Shown: positions 8,580-16,633, counted from the stretch's first letter. The stretch is DNA of 64,000 bases from Clostridiales bacterium (GCA_004557905.1 SFFH01000002.1:1-64000), one strand, 5' to 3'. The notes: generated by a model not told the origin, from the letters alone. Made by a program: numbers and translations.

Positions 8580-9221
8580 CTATGCAAAGGAGAGCTTCAG
8601 CCTAGGAAGAAGCTGCCGGAGGACGAGCAGGCAGACGAGCAGCACGGAGGGGAAGAGGTAGCCCGCCGTTTTCCACACGCCCTGTGCCGTGATGAGCAGA
8701 TTGTAGATGCCGTGGAAGCCGATGCAGGCGCCCAGAATGCCCACGGTGCCGGTCAGCGCCAGCCAGCGGCGGCGGAAGACATAGGCAATCCCGTAGCCGG
8801 ACAGCACGCCGCACAGGATGTGCAGCGCCCCGGCGGAAATCCCGCGGATGAGCAGGAAAGCCAAATCCTCCGCGCCGTTCTCCGTCAGGTAGCAGACGTT
8901 TTCAAAGGTGGCAAAGCCCACGGCGATCGCCAGCGCCGCGCCGGGCAGCTCGCGGGGCTTTGGCTCGAAGATCAGCAGGTAGAACAGCAGCGGCAGCAGC
9001 TTGAGGATTTCCTCGCAGACCGGGGTGATCTCGATGACAGCCACCCGGGCGTCCGCCCCGCAATACCCCATGAAAAAGCTGCTGACATAGGCCGACAGCA
9101 GGCAGACGCTCATCCCCGCGACGACGAAGAGGGGAAAGCTGCGCGCGCGCCCCCGGGTGAAAAGCAGCGACAGGATCAGCGGAAGGGCGAGGCAGACGAA
9201 GATGTTTTCGATGAAGGTCAC
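8580..9221 (-). CDS. prsW: PrsW-family intramembrane metalloprotease
   Basis: A 213-residue polytopic membrane protein. The start is a GTG at 9221 that overlaps the stop of the preceding gene (GTGA), with GGGAGGTGA upstream; the frame is open further upstream but only as a shadow of that gene. PrsW hallmarks are visible: EEILKLLPLL with the Glu pair, FATFEN, a His in GALHILCG, and a second His in FHGIYN; these form the intramembrane zinc site. In Bacillus subtilis PrsW makes the first cut in the anti-sigma factor RsiW. Here it is the last gene of an operon that starts with an ECF-type sigma factor, so regulated proteolysis of a membrane anti-sigma protein is the likely role. Confidence 0.85.
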   Translation of the reverse strand: MTFIENIFVCLALPLILSLLFTRGRARSFPLFVVAGMSVCLLSAYVSSFFMGYCGADARVAVIEITPVCEEILKLLPLLFYLLIFEPKPRELPGAALAIAVGFATFENVCYLTENGAEDLAFLLIRGISAGALHILCGVLSGYGIAYVFRRRWLALTGTVGILGACIGFHGIYNLLITAQGVWKTAGYLFPSVLLVCLLVLRQLLPRLKLSFA

Positions 9222-9832
9222 CGGTCCGTCACCTCCCGCAGCGTCAGCGGCAGCAGCGCCGCAAGGGAAAGGGTCAGCGCGATGTCCACGGCGAAGTACA
9301 GGTTGAAGCGGGTGAAATCGCTGAAGAAGATGGAGACGATGAACAGCAGCAGCTGCAGCGCGATGCAGCCAAGCAGCAGCCCGTCCGTCCGCCGCTGCGC
9401 CGGGCAGCGCTGCCAGTGAAACGCGCTCAGGTACACGATGGCGCCCAGCGTCAGCGCAAAGAGCAGGGACATCAGAATCGACGGCCCCAGCATGCGGAAA
9501 TGCAGAACGAGCGCCGCGGTCAGCGCCGCGCCGGCTGCGGGCAGCGGACGCATGCGGAGCCGGAGCGTCTCCGTGCGCAGGATCTGCAGCGAGAGGAAGC
9601 AGAGGTAGGAGGCCAGCCACGACACCTCCGAGACGTAGAAGACCCGCGGGATATCTCCGATGATGGCCAGATGCAGCACAAAATACAGCGTGCCCATGGC
9701 AAAGCAGGCGTAGGCGAGGGCGAGCATCAGCAGAGGGCGGCTCTTATGCCGCAGCGCCAGGAGCACGGCGGCGGCAGCGGCGCAGCCCAGCGCCGCCACC
9801 TGAAAGAGATTGTCGATCAGCTCAAAGTTCAT
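9218..9832 (-). CDS. polytopic membrane protein between the sigma factor and prsW
   Basis: A 204-residue protein with about seven hydrophobic helices and short loops, close in layout to the 7TM sensory modules found in some histidine kinases but with no signalling domain attached. GAGGAGG seven bases before the ATG at 9832 supports this start rather than the one 30 bases upstream. It overlaps the 116-residue gene by 11 bases and prsW by four, indicating translational coupling. A sensor that presents the signal to PrsW, or a PrsW partner, is inference; I do not recognise the family. Confidence 0.65.
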   Translation of the reverse strand: MNFELIDNLFQVAALGCAAAAAVLLALRHKSRPLLMLALAYACFAMGTLYFVLHLAIIGDIPRVFYVSEVSWLASYLCFLSLQILRTETLRLRMRPLPAAGAALTAALVLHFRMLGPSILMSLLFALTLGAIVYLSAFHWQRCPAQRRTDGLLLGCIALQLLLFIVSIFFSDFTRFNLYFAVDIALTLSLAALLPLTLREVTDR

Positions 9833-10172
9833 CGCGGTCCTCCTCGCGCTGCCGGCGCTCATCCCTGCGGCGCAGCCGGTACAGGCATACCGTCACGCAA
9901 ACGCCCAGCAGGAAGGCCATCAGCCCCATCAGGATATACCCCAGCGCGGCATGGTCGCCGATCAGGCTGGCCGCGCCCGAGGCATGGGCCACGATGCTCC
10001 CCGTCGCGCGGGCTATCAGCCCCGGCATCAGCGTGCCGGCGCCGGCGACCAGCAGCAGGCACACCGCTATGCAGGCCGCGTCAAGCGCGCGGCGGCGCCG
10101 CTGCGCCCTTTCCCGTCTCCGCTGCGTCGCCCTTTCATGAACCAGCCGGATGCGTTCCTCATTCGTCCGCAC
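9822..10172 (-). CDS. small membrane protein encoded next to an ECF sigma factor (candidate anti-sigma)
   Basis: A 116-residue protein: a very basic N-terminal cytoplasmic segment of about 28 residues (RATQRRRERAQRRRR), a helix at about 30-50, a linker of about 25 residues, a second helix at about 75-97 and a charged tail (RRRDERRQREEDRDEL). Its start overlaps the end of the sigma gene by 14 bases. Position, size and membrane topology fit an anti-sigma factor that could be a PrsW substrate, but no zinc-finger anti-sigma motif is visible and the two-helix topology is unusual for that class. A paralog lies at 8098-8427. Confidence 0.65.
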   Translation of the reverse strand: MRTNEERIRLVHERATQRRRERAQRRRRALDAACIAVCLLLVAGAGTLMPGLIARATGSIVAHASGAASLIGDHAALGYILMGLMAFLLGVCVTVCLYRLRRRDERRQREEDRDEL

Positions 10173-10713
10173 GGGTGAATCCCTCCTGCTCCAGAATCTG
10201 CTTCAGGCTCTGCTTGCCGCGGTGGACAAGGTTGGTGATCTGCGCCTCGCTCTTTCCCATGACGGTCGCCGCGCTGCGGTAGCTGAGCTCCGCGAAGTAG
10301 ACGAGGTACAGCGCCTCACGGTATTCCGCCTTCAGCCTTGCCAGCGCGGCATAGAGCTGGCGGCTTTGCTCGCTGCGCACAAGCGCCGTGTCCGCCAGCA
10401 CGTCGCTCTGCGGCTCAAAGGGGAGCGCGTCGAGCCGAAGAAGGCGCAGCCGGTTTCGCCTGCTGTGGCGCAGGGCGAGATGCCGCGCTGTCTTGTACAG
10501 GTACGCCCTGAACGCGCCCGCGCCTGTGATGGGACGCTCCTTCGCAAAAATCTGCGAGAACGCGTCAATCATCAGATCCTCGGCCTCGTGCATATCCCGC
10601 AGATAGCCGTGGATGTACAGCGTCAATGCGTCGCCGTACCGCTCAACCAGCAGATCGGCGGCCTTCTCCTCGCCGTCCAGATACCGCCGGTATGCGGTTT
10701 CATCCGAAATCAT
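10159..10713 (-). CDS. ECF-type RNA polymerase sigma factor
   Basis: A 184-residue protein. The start at 10713 (MISDETAY) has AAGGGAGG eight bases upstream. Region 2 spans residues about 10-80: the YGDALTLYIHGYLRDMHEAEDLMIDAF stretch is the -10 recognition and core-binding helix. Region 4 spans about 115-175, with the helix-turn-helix ELSYRSAATVMGKSEAQITNLVHRGKQSL. It heads an operon of four genes with overlaps of 14, 11 and 4 bases, ending in prsW. A sigma-A type promoter (TTGCGA, 17 bp, TATAAT) lies upstream. This sigma factor is probably held inactive by one of the membrane proteins and released through PrsW. Confidence 0.88.
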   Translation of the reverse strand: MISDETAYRRYLDGEEKAADLLVERYGDALTLYIHGYLRDMHEAEDLMIDAFSQIFAKERPITGAGAFRAYLYKTARHLALRHSRRNRLRLLRLDALPFEPQSDVLADTALVRSEQSRQLYAALARLKAEYREALYLVYFAELSYRSAATVMGKSEAQITNLVHRGKQSLKQILEQEGFTRADE

Positions 10714-10764
10714 GCTGGCCGCCTCCCTTCGCGTCTTCTGCGCACGTGAACCCAGATATCCTAC

Positions 10765-10793
10765 ATTATATCCGAACATCAGAGGCTTCGCAA
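10765..10793 (-). promoter_or_regulatory. sigma-A promoter of the sigma-factor operon
   Basis: On the minus strand TTGCGA (10793-10788) and TATAAT (10770-10765) are separated by 17 bp, 52 bases upstream of the chosen start. Confidence 0.7.
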
Positions 10794-10852
10794 GCGCGCG
10801 GATTGTCTCCGCTTCTGACTTTGAGCAGATGGAAAGGAAAAATCAATAAACA

Positions 10853-10881
10853 TTGACAAGTTGCTGATGATGCTTTACTAT
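10853..10881 (+). promoter_or_regulatory. sigma-A promoter of the LacI-type regulator
   Basis: TTGACA (10853-10858), 17-bp spacer, TACTAT (10876-10881). The ATG at 10861 lies inside this spacer and so cannot be the translation start of the regulator. Confidence 0.8.
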
Positions 10882-10929
10882 TCAGAAGGTACATTCTCGG
10901 AAATGGTTAGGACTGGGGGAAACGGTTGG

Positions 10930-11949
10930 ATGACATCACGTGAATTTGCGGAACTGATCGGCGTATCGCAGGCTACGGTTTCGCGGGCGCTCAATGGCAG
11001 CCCTTCTGTTTGTGAAAGGACGAGGCTTTATGTTGAGCAGAAGGCGGAGGAGTACGGCTTTGTGCTCAATTCTCAGGCGCGGAGCCTGAAGACCAGCAAG
11101 ACGCAGACGATTGGCGTGTTGTTTCCGCTGAACTTTGACAGCCTGAGCAAGAACCTGATGTTCACGCATATCTCTGACCAGCTCCAGCGTGAGCTCAGCC
11201 ACAGGAATTATGACATCATGATCGTCTACGATCACGATCCCCAGCTCAAGAGCAATACGTTTGAGCGCGTCATTCGCAGCGGCAAGGTGGATGGACTGAT
11301 CAACTTCAGGCCCCAGCTGCTGGAGCGCGAGATTGATCTGATTGAGAAATTCCATGTGCCGTTCGTCTCGCTGCACTGTGCGCTGCAGGAAAACCCCATG
11401 CTGCATCAGCTGATGATCGACGAAGAGAACGCAGGCTTTCAGATCGGACAGTTCCTTGGCAGCCAGGATGGAGACAGGTATGCCTATCTGGCGGTGGATG
11501 ATGAGCCGCCGGCCAAAAGCAGCCGCCTGCATGGATTCAGGAAAGGCCTGGCTTCGATGGGAAAAAAACTGGAGGATGATGCCATCCTTTCCGCGGAAAG
11601 ATTGCCCTCCGCCGCCCGCGAGGCGGTTCTTGACCGTCGGGAGCTGTTTGAAAACGGGTCAACCAGCATCTTCGTCTACAATGACATGATGGCGCTGGGC
11701 GTGCTCAATGCGCTGCGCGAGCTTGGCGTGGATGTGCCGCGGCAGGCACAGGTCTTTGGCATGGATGACATCCCGATGGCGTCCTGGTTCACGCCGCGGC
11801 TGAGCACGATGCGTTCGCCGGTTCGCCAAATGGTGAAGGATGGCTGCGATTTGCTCATCAGCCTGATTGAAGGCAAGGAGATTACGCCGCAGACGGTGTA
11901 TTATCAGGCGCAGATGGTTTTAAGGGATACGACGAGAGAAAATAAATAA
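10930..11949 (+). CDS. LacI-family transcriptional regulator
   Basis: A 339-residue protein starting at MTSREFAELIG. The N-terminal helix-turn-helix reads TSREFAELIGVSQATVSRALNGS (the VSQATVSRALN core is diagnostic), followed by the hinge helix and a periplasmic-binding-protein-like effector domain (TIGVLFPLNF, VDGLINF, FVYNDMMALGVLNAL, VFGMDDIPMASWFTPRLSTM). The start at 10930 is downstream of the promoter and has GGGGGA nine bases ahead. It is followed in the same direction by tctCBA, sulfatase and maturase genes, whose leader carries two copies of a CpG-centred palindrome typical of LacI-family operators. The effector would be the transported compound or a product of it. Confidence 0.88.
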   Translation: MTSREFAELIGVSQATVSRALNGSPSVCERTRLYVEQKAEEYGFVLNSQARSLKTSKTQTIGVLFPLNFDSLSKNLMFTHISDQLQRELSHRNYDIMIVYDHDPQLKSNTFERVIRSGKVDGLINFRPQLLEREIDLIEKFHVPFVSLHCALQENPMLHQLMIDEENAGFQIGQFLGSQDGDRYAYLAVDDEPPAKSSRLHGFRKGLASMGKKLEDDAILSAERLPSAAREAVLDRRELFENGSTSIFVYNDMMALGVLNALRELGVDVPRQAQVFGMDDIPMASWFTPRLSTMRSPVRQMVKDGCDLLISLIEGKEITPQTVYYQAQMVLRDTTRENK

Positions 11950-11974
11950 ATTCCGCAATCACGCTTTTGTGGTG

Positions 11975-12003
11975 TTGACAAGCACTCAAATGCGTGATAT
12001 ATT
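11975..12003 (+). promoter_or_regulatory. sigma-A promoter of the tctCBA-sulfatase operon
   Basis: TTGACA (11975-11980), 17-bp spacer, TATATT (11998-12003). The transcript start would fall just upstream of the first operator-like palindrome. Confidence 0.85.
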
Positions 12004-12018
12004 ATTATCGACAAATGA

Positions 12019-12068
12019 ATACGTATACAAACAGGAAAAATGACACAAATGAAAAAATGTATACGTAT
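12019..12068 (+). promoter_or_regulatory. paired operator-like palindromes (LacI-type)
   Basis: ATACGTATAC at 12019-12028 and its exact reverse complement GTATACGTAT at 12059-12068. Each contains the palindrome ATACGTAT, with a central CpG as in most LacI-family operators. The repeats start 40 bp apart, about four helical turns, and lie just downstream of the -10 element, a position suited to roadblock repression or looping by the adjacent LacI-type protein. Confidence 0.65.
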
Positions 12069-12137
12069 GCTAGATACGGAATGGCCAATTCGTGTGTACA
12101 GCCCTATGCGGCTGGCAATCTATCGGATGCGATTCAA

Positions 12138-12158
12138 ACCGGTTCCTGGGGAGCCGGT
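12138..12158 (+). promoter_or_regulatory. leader hairpin before tctC
   Basis: ACCGGTTCC / GGAGCCGGT stem with a three-base loop (one G-U pair), followed by an A-rich stretch and the ribosome binding site AAGGAGG. It could protect the 5' end of the mRNA; no terminator T-run is present. Confidence 0.5.
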
Positions 12159-12180
12159 AAAAAATAAGGAGGCTATCATC

Positions 12181-13134
12181 ATGAAAAAGCTCGTCTCTCT
12201 CGTTCTGGCGCTCATGCTGTGCCTGAGCTGCGTGTCTGCTCTGGCTGCCGAGGCCTGGACCGTCACCTGCCCGTGGGCGCCGTCCGGCGTCGCCGCGATG
12301 GTCAATCAGAAGGCTGCCGCGCTCTCGACCACCTATAGCCAGGATTACGTTCTTGTGGCCAATGCTGAAAAGGGTGATACCGCGACCATCAACAGCTGGC
12401 TGACCAAGTACACCGAGGCGGATCCGCAGATGTGCTTCATCGGCGAGGGTATGTTTGGCATCACGGCGATCCTCGATCCCGCACGCATGAACTTTACCTA
12501 CGATGATTTCAAGTACGTTGAAAATCTGTACTCCTCCATCTTTGTCGCCAGCGCCCGCAAGGAGCTGGGCATCACCTCCATCGACGCGCTGAAGGCGTAT
12601 CTGGAGGCCGGCAATCAGATCATGGTTGGCACCAACGGCGCCACCGGCTCCGAGGCTTTCCTGGCCGCTGCGCTGATCGGCGCGATGGGCTATGGCGATC
12701 AGTTCTGTCTGATTCCGTACGAGTCCGCGGCCGAGGCTGCTCAGGCTGTTGCGCGCGGCGAGGTGGACGTTGCGGTTTCTCACCAGAGCCAGATCCTGGA
12801 GACTTGGCAGCAGGGCGGCGTCGACGTGTTTGCTGCGTTCGACGGCCAGCCGATTGCGCAGGGCCCGTTCGCCGGCGTTGAGGGCGTGGGTCAGTATGGC
12901 TATCCGTACTTCCGCAACCGCTGCTTCATCTTCGCCAAGGCCGGCGCGGACGAGCAGAAGATCGCTGACATCAAGGCGCTGTATGCGCAGATCCTGGCCG
13001 ATGAGGGGATGGTGGATTGGCTGAACAACACCATGCTGCTGGAGGCTGATCCGATGACCGAAGAGGAGACCATCGCGCATATCGAGAATGTCAAGAGCAT
13101 CGTCAACGAGTATTACGATCTGGTTGCTGAGTAA
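12181..13134 (+). CDS. tctC: tripartite tricarboxylate transporter substrate-binding protein
   Basis: A 317-residue exported binding protein. The ATG at 12181 has AAGGAGG eight bases upstream and opens a signal peptide ending near ALAAE; the frame is open 141 bases further upstream only through the operator region. Family features of TctC-type proteins: WTVTCPWAPSGVAAMVNQKAA near the N-terminus (equivalent to the conserved P-GG-D loop, here altered) and MVGTNGATGSEAFLAAAL in the middle. It delivers a carboxylate or related anion to the TctAB permease. The usual ligands of the family are tricarboxylates, dicarboxylates and aromatic acids; context with a sulfatase suggests a sulfated anion. A hairpin separates it from tctB. 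Confidence 0.85.
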   Translation: MKKLVSLVLALMLCLSCVSALAAEAWTVTCPWAPSGVAAMVNQKAAALSTTYSQDYVLVANAEKGDTATINSWLTKYTEADPQMCFIGEGMFGITAILDPARMNFTYDDFKYVENLYSSIFVASARKELGITSIDALKAYLEAGNQIMVGTNGATGSEAFLAAALIGAMGYGDQFCLIPYESAAEAAQAVARGEVDVAVSHQSQILETWQQGGVDVFAAFDGQPIAQGPFAGVEGVGQYGYPYFRNRCFIFAKAGADEQKIADIKALYAQILADEGMVDWLNNTMLLEADPMTEEETIAHIENVKSIVNEYYDLVAE

Positions 13135-13142
13135 TTGACAGG

Positions 13143-13195
13143 GCTGATCACCGGGCAATGCAGGGAAGATGCCTTGCATTGCCCTTTTGATCAGC
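13143..13195 (+). promoter_or_regulatory. intercistronic terminator-like hairpin between tctC and tctB
   Basis: A nested hairpin: outer arms GCTGATCA / TGATCAGC, inner arms GGGCAATGCA / TGCATTGCCC followed by TTTT. It lies directly after the binding-protein stop and would reduce read-through to the permease genes or stabilise the upstream message. Confidence 0.8.
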
Positions 13196-13242
13196 ATGGA
13201 ATCGTGAAAAAAGCAAATGCCGCTCACACTGGGGGATACGGT

Positions 13243-13770
13243 ATGGATAATGAAAACAGGAGCCTGATCGCCTGTATCGACGCGAGGCTCGACGCCATCG
13301 GCGATAAGCTCAAAAAGAAGGAATGGAAGGTGCCTACCGATCTGCTCGGCGGCGTCATTTTCCTGATCTTCGGCCTGGTGATGCTCAGAATCATTCCGCA
13401 GCAGATTGAGATCAAAAAGAAGGAGCTGGTCAACGGACAGGCCTTCCCGAATCTGCTGATGTACATCATGATCGCCTGCTCCATCGTCCTGATTGTCAAT
13501 CAGGTGATCAAGCTCATGCGCAAGGAGCCGATCAAAACGACGACGATCAATCTGCTGGTGGAGGTCAAGGCAGTCTTCATCTTCCTGTGCATGATCGTTT
13601 TCTGGCTGGTTGCCGAAAAGACTGGCAACTTTGCCATTGGCGCCGCGGCCTTTGGCGTGCTGATGCTCTGCCTCTTTCGCTGCCGGAAACCGCTGTACTA
13701 TGTCATTGTGCTCCTTGCGGCTGTCGCGATCTGGGCGGCATTCCGCTTTGGCCTTGGCGTGATGTTCTGA
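13243..13770 (+). CDS. tctB: tripartite tricarboxylate transporter small permease subunit
   Basis: A 175-residue membrane protein with a charged N-terminus and four hydrophobic helices, the size and topology of TctB. I choose the ATG at 13243 with GGGGG eight bases upstream; the frame is open upstream through the intercistronic hairpin. Helix 1 is preceded by VPTDLLGGVIFLIFGLVML. It forms the membrane complex with TctA, encoded 15 bases downstream. Confidence 0.8.
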   Translation: MDNENRSLIACIDARLDAIGDKLKKKEWKVPTDLLGGVIFLIFGLVMLRIIPQQIEIKKKELVNGQAFPNLLMYIMIACSIVLIVNQVIKLMRKEPIKTTTINLLVEVKAVFIFLCMIVFWLVAEKTGNFAIGAAAFGVLMLCLFRCRKPLYYVIVLLAAVAIWAAFRFGLGVMF

Positions 13771-13785
13771 CGGGAGGGGAAAGCC

Positions 13786-15279
13786 ATGCTTGAATTCATC
13801 GTTCCTGCGCTGCAGAACCTGCTGAACATCCAGAACCTGCTCTGGATCAATCTGGGTGTATTCATCGGCAGCGTCTTTGCTGCGATTCCGGGGCTTACCG
13901 TCATCCTGTGCATCATCCTCTTCCTGCCGTTTACCTATCAGATGACGGCGATTCCGGGCATGATGTTCCTGCTGGGCATCTACTGTGCAGGCGGCTACGG
14001 CGGCAGCGTCAGCGCGATTCTGATCAACACCCCGGGTACCCCTCACGCTGCGACGACCATGCTCGACGGCTATCCGCTCAATCAGCAGGGCCGAACCAAG
14101 GCGGCGCTCAAGATCGCGCTGTATGCTTCCACCTTTGGCGGCATTTTCTCCGCACTGATGCTGCTGTTCCTCGCGCCGCAGGTCGCCAGGGTCGCCGCGA
14201 TGCTGGGCACGGCGGAGTATTTTCTGGTCTGCGTGTTCGGCCTGACCATCATCGCAGGCATCTCAGGCGACAGCCTGTGCAAGGGAATCATGGCGGCCTG
14301 TATCGGCCTGCTGGTTTCCTGCATCGGCGCTGATCCGATGACCAGCCGCGCCCGCCTCACCTTCGGTGTGGAGCGTCTGTATCTGGGGCTTGATCTGGCG
14401 ATCTGCCTGATTGGCCTGTTTGCGCTGGTTCAGGTGCTGACCAAGGCTGAGCAGCTGGAGGGACGCCTGGTGATGGATACCTCCCGCCTCAAGGACGGTC
14501 AGGACATCACAAAGGAAGAAAAAAAGCGCATGGTGCGCCCGATGCTGGTTTCTTCCATCATCGGTACCATCATCGGCATCATTCCGGGAACCGGCGCCTC
14601 CATGGCGTCCTGGTTCAGCTATGACCGTGCGCGTTCCATGTCCCGGCACCCGGAGGAATTTGGCAAGGGCTCTGTCGAAGGCATCGCTGCTGCCGAGTCC
14701 GCGAACAATGCCGTCACCGGTGCGACGCTGATTCCGCTGCTGACGCTGGGTATCCCGGGCGACGGCTGTGTGGCGATCATGCTCTCTGCGCTGATGATCA
14801 ACGGCCTGAATCCGGGGCTCTCCCTGTTCACGGAGCAGGGCGATATCATGTATGCGATCATGCTGGGGCTCATCCTGGTGAACGTGTTCATGTTTATTCA
14901 GGGCCGGTTCCTGACCAACCTCTTTGCCAAGGTGGTCTCCATTCCGCAGGAGATTCTCACACCGATCATCGTCATGTTCTGCTTTGCGGGCGCGTTCTCT
15001 GTCAACAAGAGCTACTTTGACGTCATCGTCACACTGGTCTTCTGCGCGATTGCCTGGCTGCTTCGAAAGATCAATTTCCCGGCTGTGCCGATTCTGCTCG
15101 GCCTTGTGCTGGGCAGGATGACGGAGACAAACTTCCGCCGCGCGCTGATGGTGTCCCGCGGCAGCTATTCCATCTTCGTGTCCAGTCCCTTCTGCATCGC
15201 TTTCCTGGCCCTGACCGCGCTGGTCATCGGCTCTGTTGTCCTCAAGAAGATTAAAGGAAGGAAAAAAGCAAATGGCTGA
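13786..15279 (+). CDS. tctA: tripartite tricarboxylate transporter large permease subunit
   Basis: A 497-residue polytopic protein, the standard TctA length, with about eleven hydrophobic helices. Signature segments are present: GGSVSAILINTPGTPHAATTMLDGYPL cut into its parts around residues 68-105 (the NxPGTP and DGYP motifs) and the second repeat IIPGTGASMASWFSYDRA near 265. The start follows GGGAGGGG. The gene overlaps the sulfatase start by eight bases, which couples transport to the sulfatase at the level of translation. Confidence 0.92.
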   Translation: MLEFIVPALQNLLNIQNLLWINLGVFIGSVFAAIPGLTVILCIILFLPFTYQMTAIPGMMFLLGIYCAGGYGGSVSAILINTPGTPHAATTMLDGYPLNQQGRTKAALKIALYASTFGGIFSALMLLFLAPQVARVAAMLGTAEYFLVCVFGLTIIAGISGDSLCKGIMAACIGLLVSCIGADPMTSRARLTFGVERLYLGLDLAICLIGLFALVQVLTKAEQLEGRLVMDTSRLKDGQDITKEEKKRMVRPMLVSSIIGTIIGIIPGTGASMASWFSYDRARSMSRHPEEFGKGSVEGIAAAESANNAVTGATLIPLLTLGIPGDGCVAIMLSALMINGLNPGLSLFTEQGDIMYAIMLGLILVNVFMFIQGRFLTNLFAKVVSIPQEILTPIIVMFCFAGAFSVNKSYFDVIVTLVFCAIAWLLRKINFPAVPILLGLVLGRMTETNFRRALMVSRGSYSIFVSSPFCIAFLALTALVIGSVVLKKIKGRKKANG

Positions 15280-16633
15280 TTGTCGTCCGAATATCATCTT
15301 TTATTTTACTGATCAGCAGCGTGCAGATACCTGCGGCTGCTACGGTCAGAAGCTGGATATCACCCCGCGCCTGGATCAGCTTGCCGGCGAGGGCGTAAGG
15401 TTTGAATGGGCATTCTCCCCGCAGCCGGTGTGCGGCCCGTGCCGCGCCCTGTTTCAGACAGGAAAGTATCCCACCGAAACGGGCTGCTTCCGCAACAATG
15501 TGATGCTTCCGGCAAACGTCAAGACACTGGGCAGCTATATGGAGGAGGCAGGCTATGAGACCGCCTACATCGGCAAGTGGCACCTGGCCAGCGACGGCGA
15601 GCTGGAAAAGAAGCCGACGATCGATCATACGATCACCGCGATCCCGAAGGAGCTGCGCGGCGGCTACACCGGCTTCTGGCGCGCTGCGGATGTGCTGGAG
15701 TTTACCTCCCACGGCTATGACGGCTATGTGTTTGATGAGAACAACAACCGCATCGACTTCAAGGGCTACCGGGCAGATTGCATCACCGATCTGGCGCTGG
15801 ATTTCTTCGATCAGTATGACAGGCAGAAGCCGTTCTTCATGACGATCTCACACATCGAGCCGCATCATCAGAATGACCATAAGCATTACGAGGGCCCGGC
15901 TGGTTCCAAGGAGAAGTACGCTAATTACGAGGCGCCGGCGGATCTGGCTGTGCTGGGCGGCGATTACAGGGAGGAGTACCCGGATTACCTGGGCGCATGC
16001 GCGTCGTTGGATAAAAACCTGGGCAGGCTCATCGATCGCCTGAAGCAAGAGGGACTGTACGAGAATACAGTCATCATCTTTGGCGCGGATCATGGCTCCC
16101 ACTTCAGAACCCGCAACCGTGATGGCCATCTCAACGGCTATGACGATTACAAGCGCTCCGGCCACGACGCCGCGCTGCGTGTGCCGCTGGTCATCGCGGG
16201 CGGCCCGTTCAAGGGCGGCAGGGTCGAGAAGCAGATCGTCTCCACCGCCAGCCTGCCCAAGACGATTCTTGCGCTGGCCGGCGTGAACGTAGGGGATGCC
16301 ATGATCGGGGAAAATCTCATCGATGTCGTCGAGGGAAACACGCCGGACCGCATCAACGAGGCCTTTGCCCAGATCAGCGAGAGCCGCTGCGGCCGCTGCA
16401 TCCGCACGCCGGAATTCCTCTATGCCGTGTATGCTCCGGGTGTGAACGGCGGCGCGGCTGCGGCTGCCGATGTGTATGCAGACGACTACCTGTACGATCT
16501 AAAGGTTGATCCCGTTCAGCTGAACAATGTCGTCGCTGATCCGGCGTATGCTGAGGCAAAGGCAATGCTGCGTGATCATCTGCTGAATTGGATCAAGCGC
16601 GCTGAGGGCGCGGTTCCGACCATCACGAACTGA
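15272..16633 (+). CDS. cytoplasmic sulfatase (Cys-type, formylglycine-dependent)
   Basis: A 453-residue alkaline-phosphatase-superfamily sulfatase without a signal peptide. Start at MADCRPNIIF: AAGGAAGG lies upstream and the gene overlaps tctA by eight bases. Metal ligands are seen in FTDQQRAD (residues 12-19) and GADHGSH; the maturation motif is CGPCR at 54-58, Cys54 being the residue converted to formylglycine. The fourth position is Cys, whereas Ser or Ala is canonical. A cytoplasmic location means the sulfate ester must be imported first, which fits its coupling to tctCBA. The radical-SAM maturase gene lies 373 bases downstream. The substrate is unknown: an aryl, alkyl or sugar sulfate is plausible; a phosphonate monoesterase activity is an alternative within the superfamily. 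Confidence 0.88.
   Translation: MADCRPNIIFYFTDQQRADTCGCYGQKLDITPRLDQLAGEGVRFEWAFSPQPVCGPCRALFQTGKYPTETGCFRNNVMLPANVKTLGSYMEEAGYETAYIGKWHLASDGELEKKPTIDHTITAIPKELRGGYTGFWRAADVLEFTSHGYDGYVFDENNNRIDFKGYRADCITDLALDFFDQYDRQKPFFMTISHIEPHHQNDHKHYEGPAGSKEKYANYEAPADLAVLGGDYREEYPDYLGACASLDKNLGRLIDRLKQEGLYENTVIIFGADHGSHFRTRNRDGHLNGYDDYKRSGHDAALRVPLVIAGGPFKGGRVEKQIVSTASLPKTILALAGVNVGDAMIGENLIDVVEGNTPDRINEAFAQISESRCGRCIRTPEFLYAVYAPGVNGGAAAAADVYADDYLYDLKVDPVQLNNVVADPAYAEAKAMLRDHLLNWIKRAEGAVPTITN

Noticed and set aside
8580..9620. A 346-residue form of PrsW starting at 9620
   Set aside because: The extra 133 residues are Ala/His/Arg-rich shadow of the 204-residue gene; the GTG at 9221 with GGGAGGTGA gives the normal PrsW length.
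10861..10929. Longer N-terminus for the LacI-type regulator from the ATG at 10861
   Set aside because: This ATG is inside the -35/-10 spacer of a strong promoter, so it would not be on the mRNA.
12070..14046. A 658-codon minus-strand frame over tctCBA
   Set aside because: Same antisense artefact; the plus-strand genes have signal peptides, ribosome sites and family motifs.
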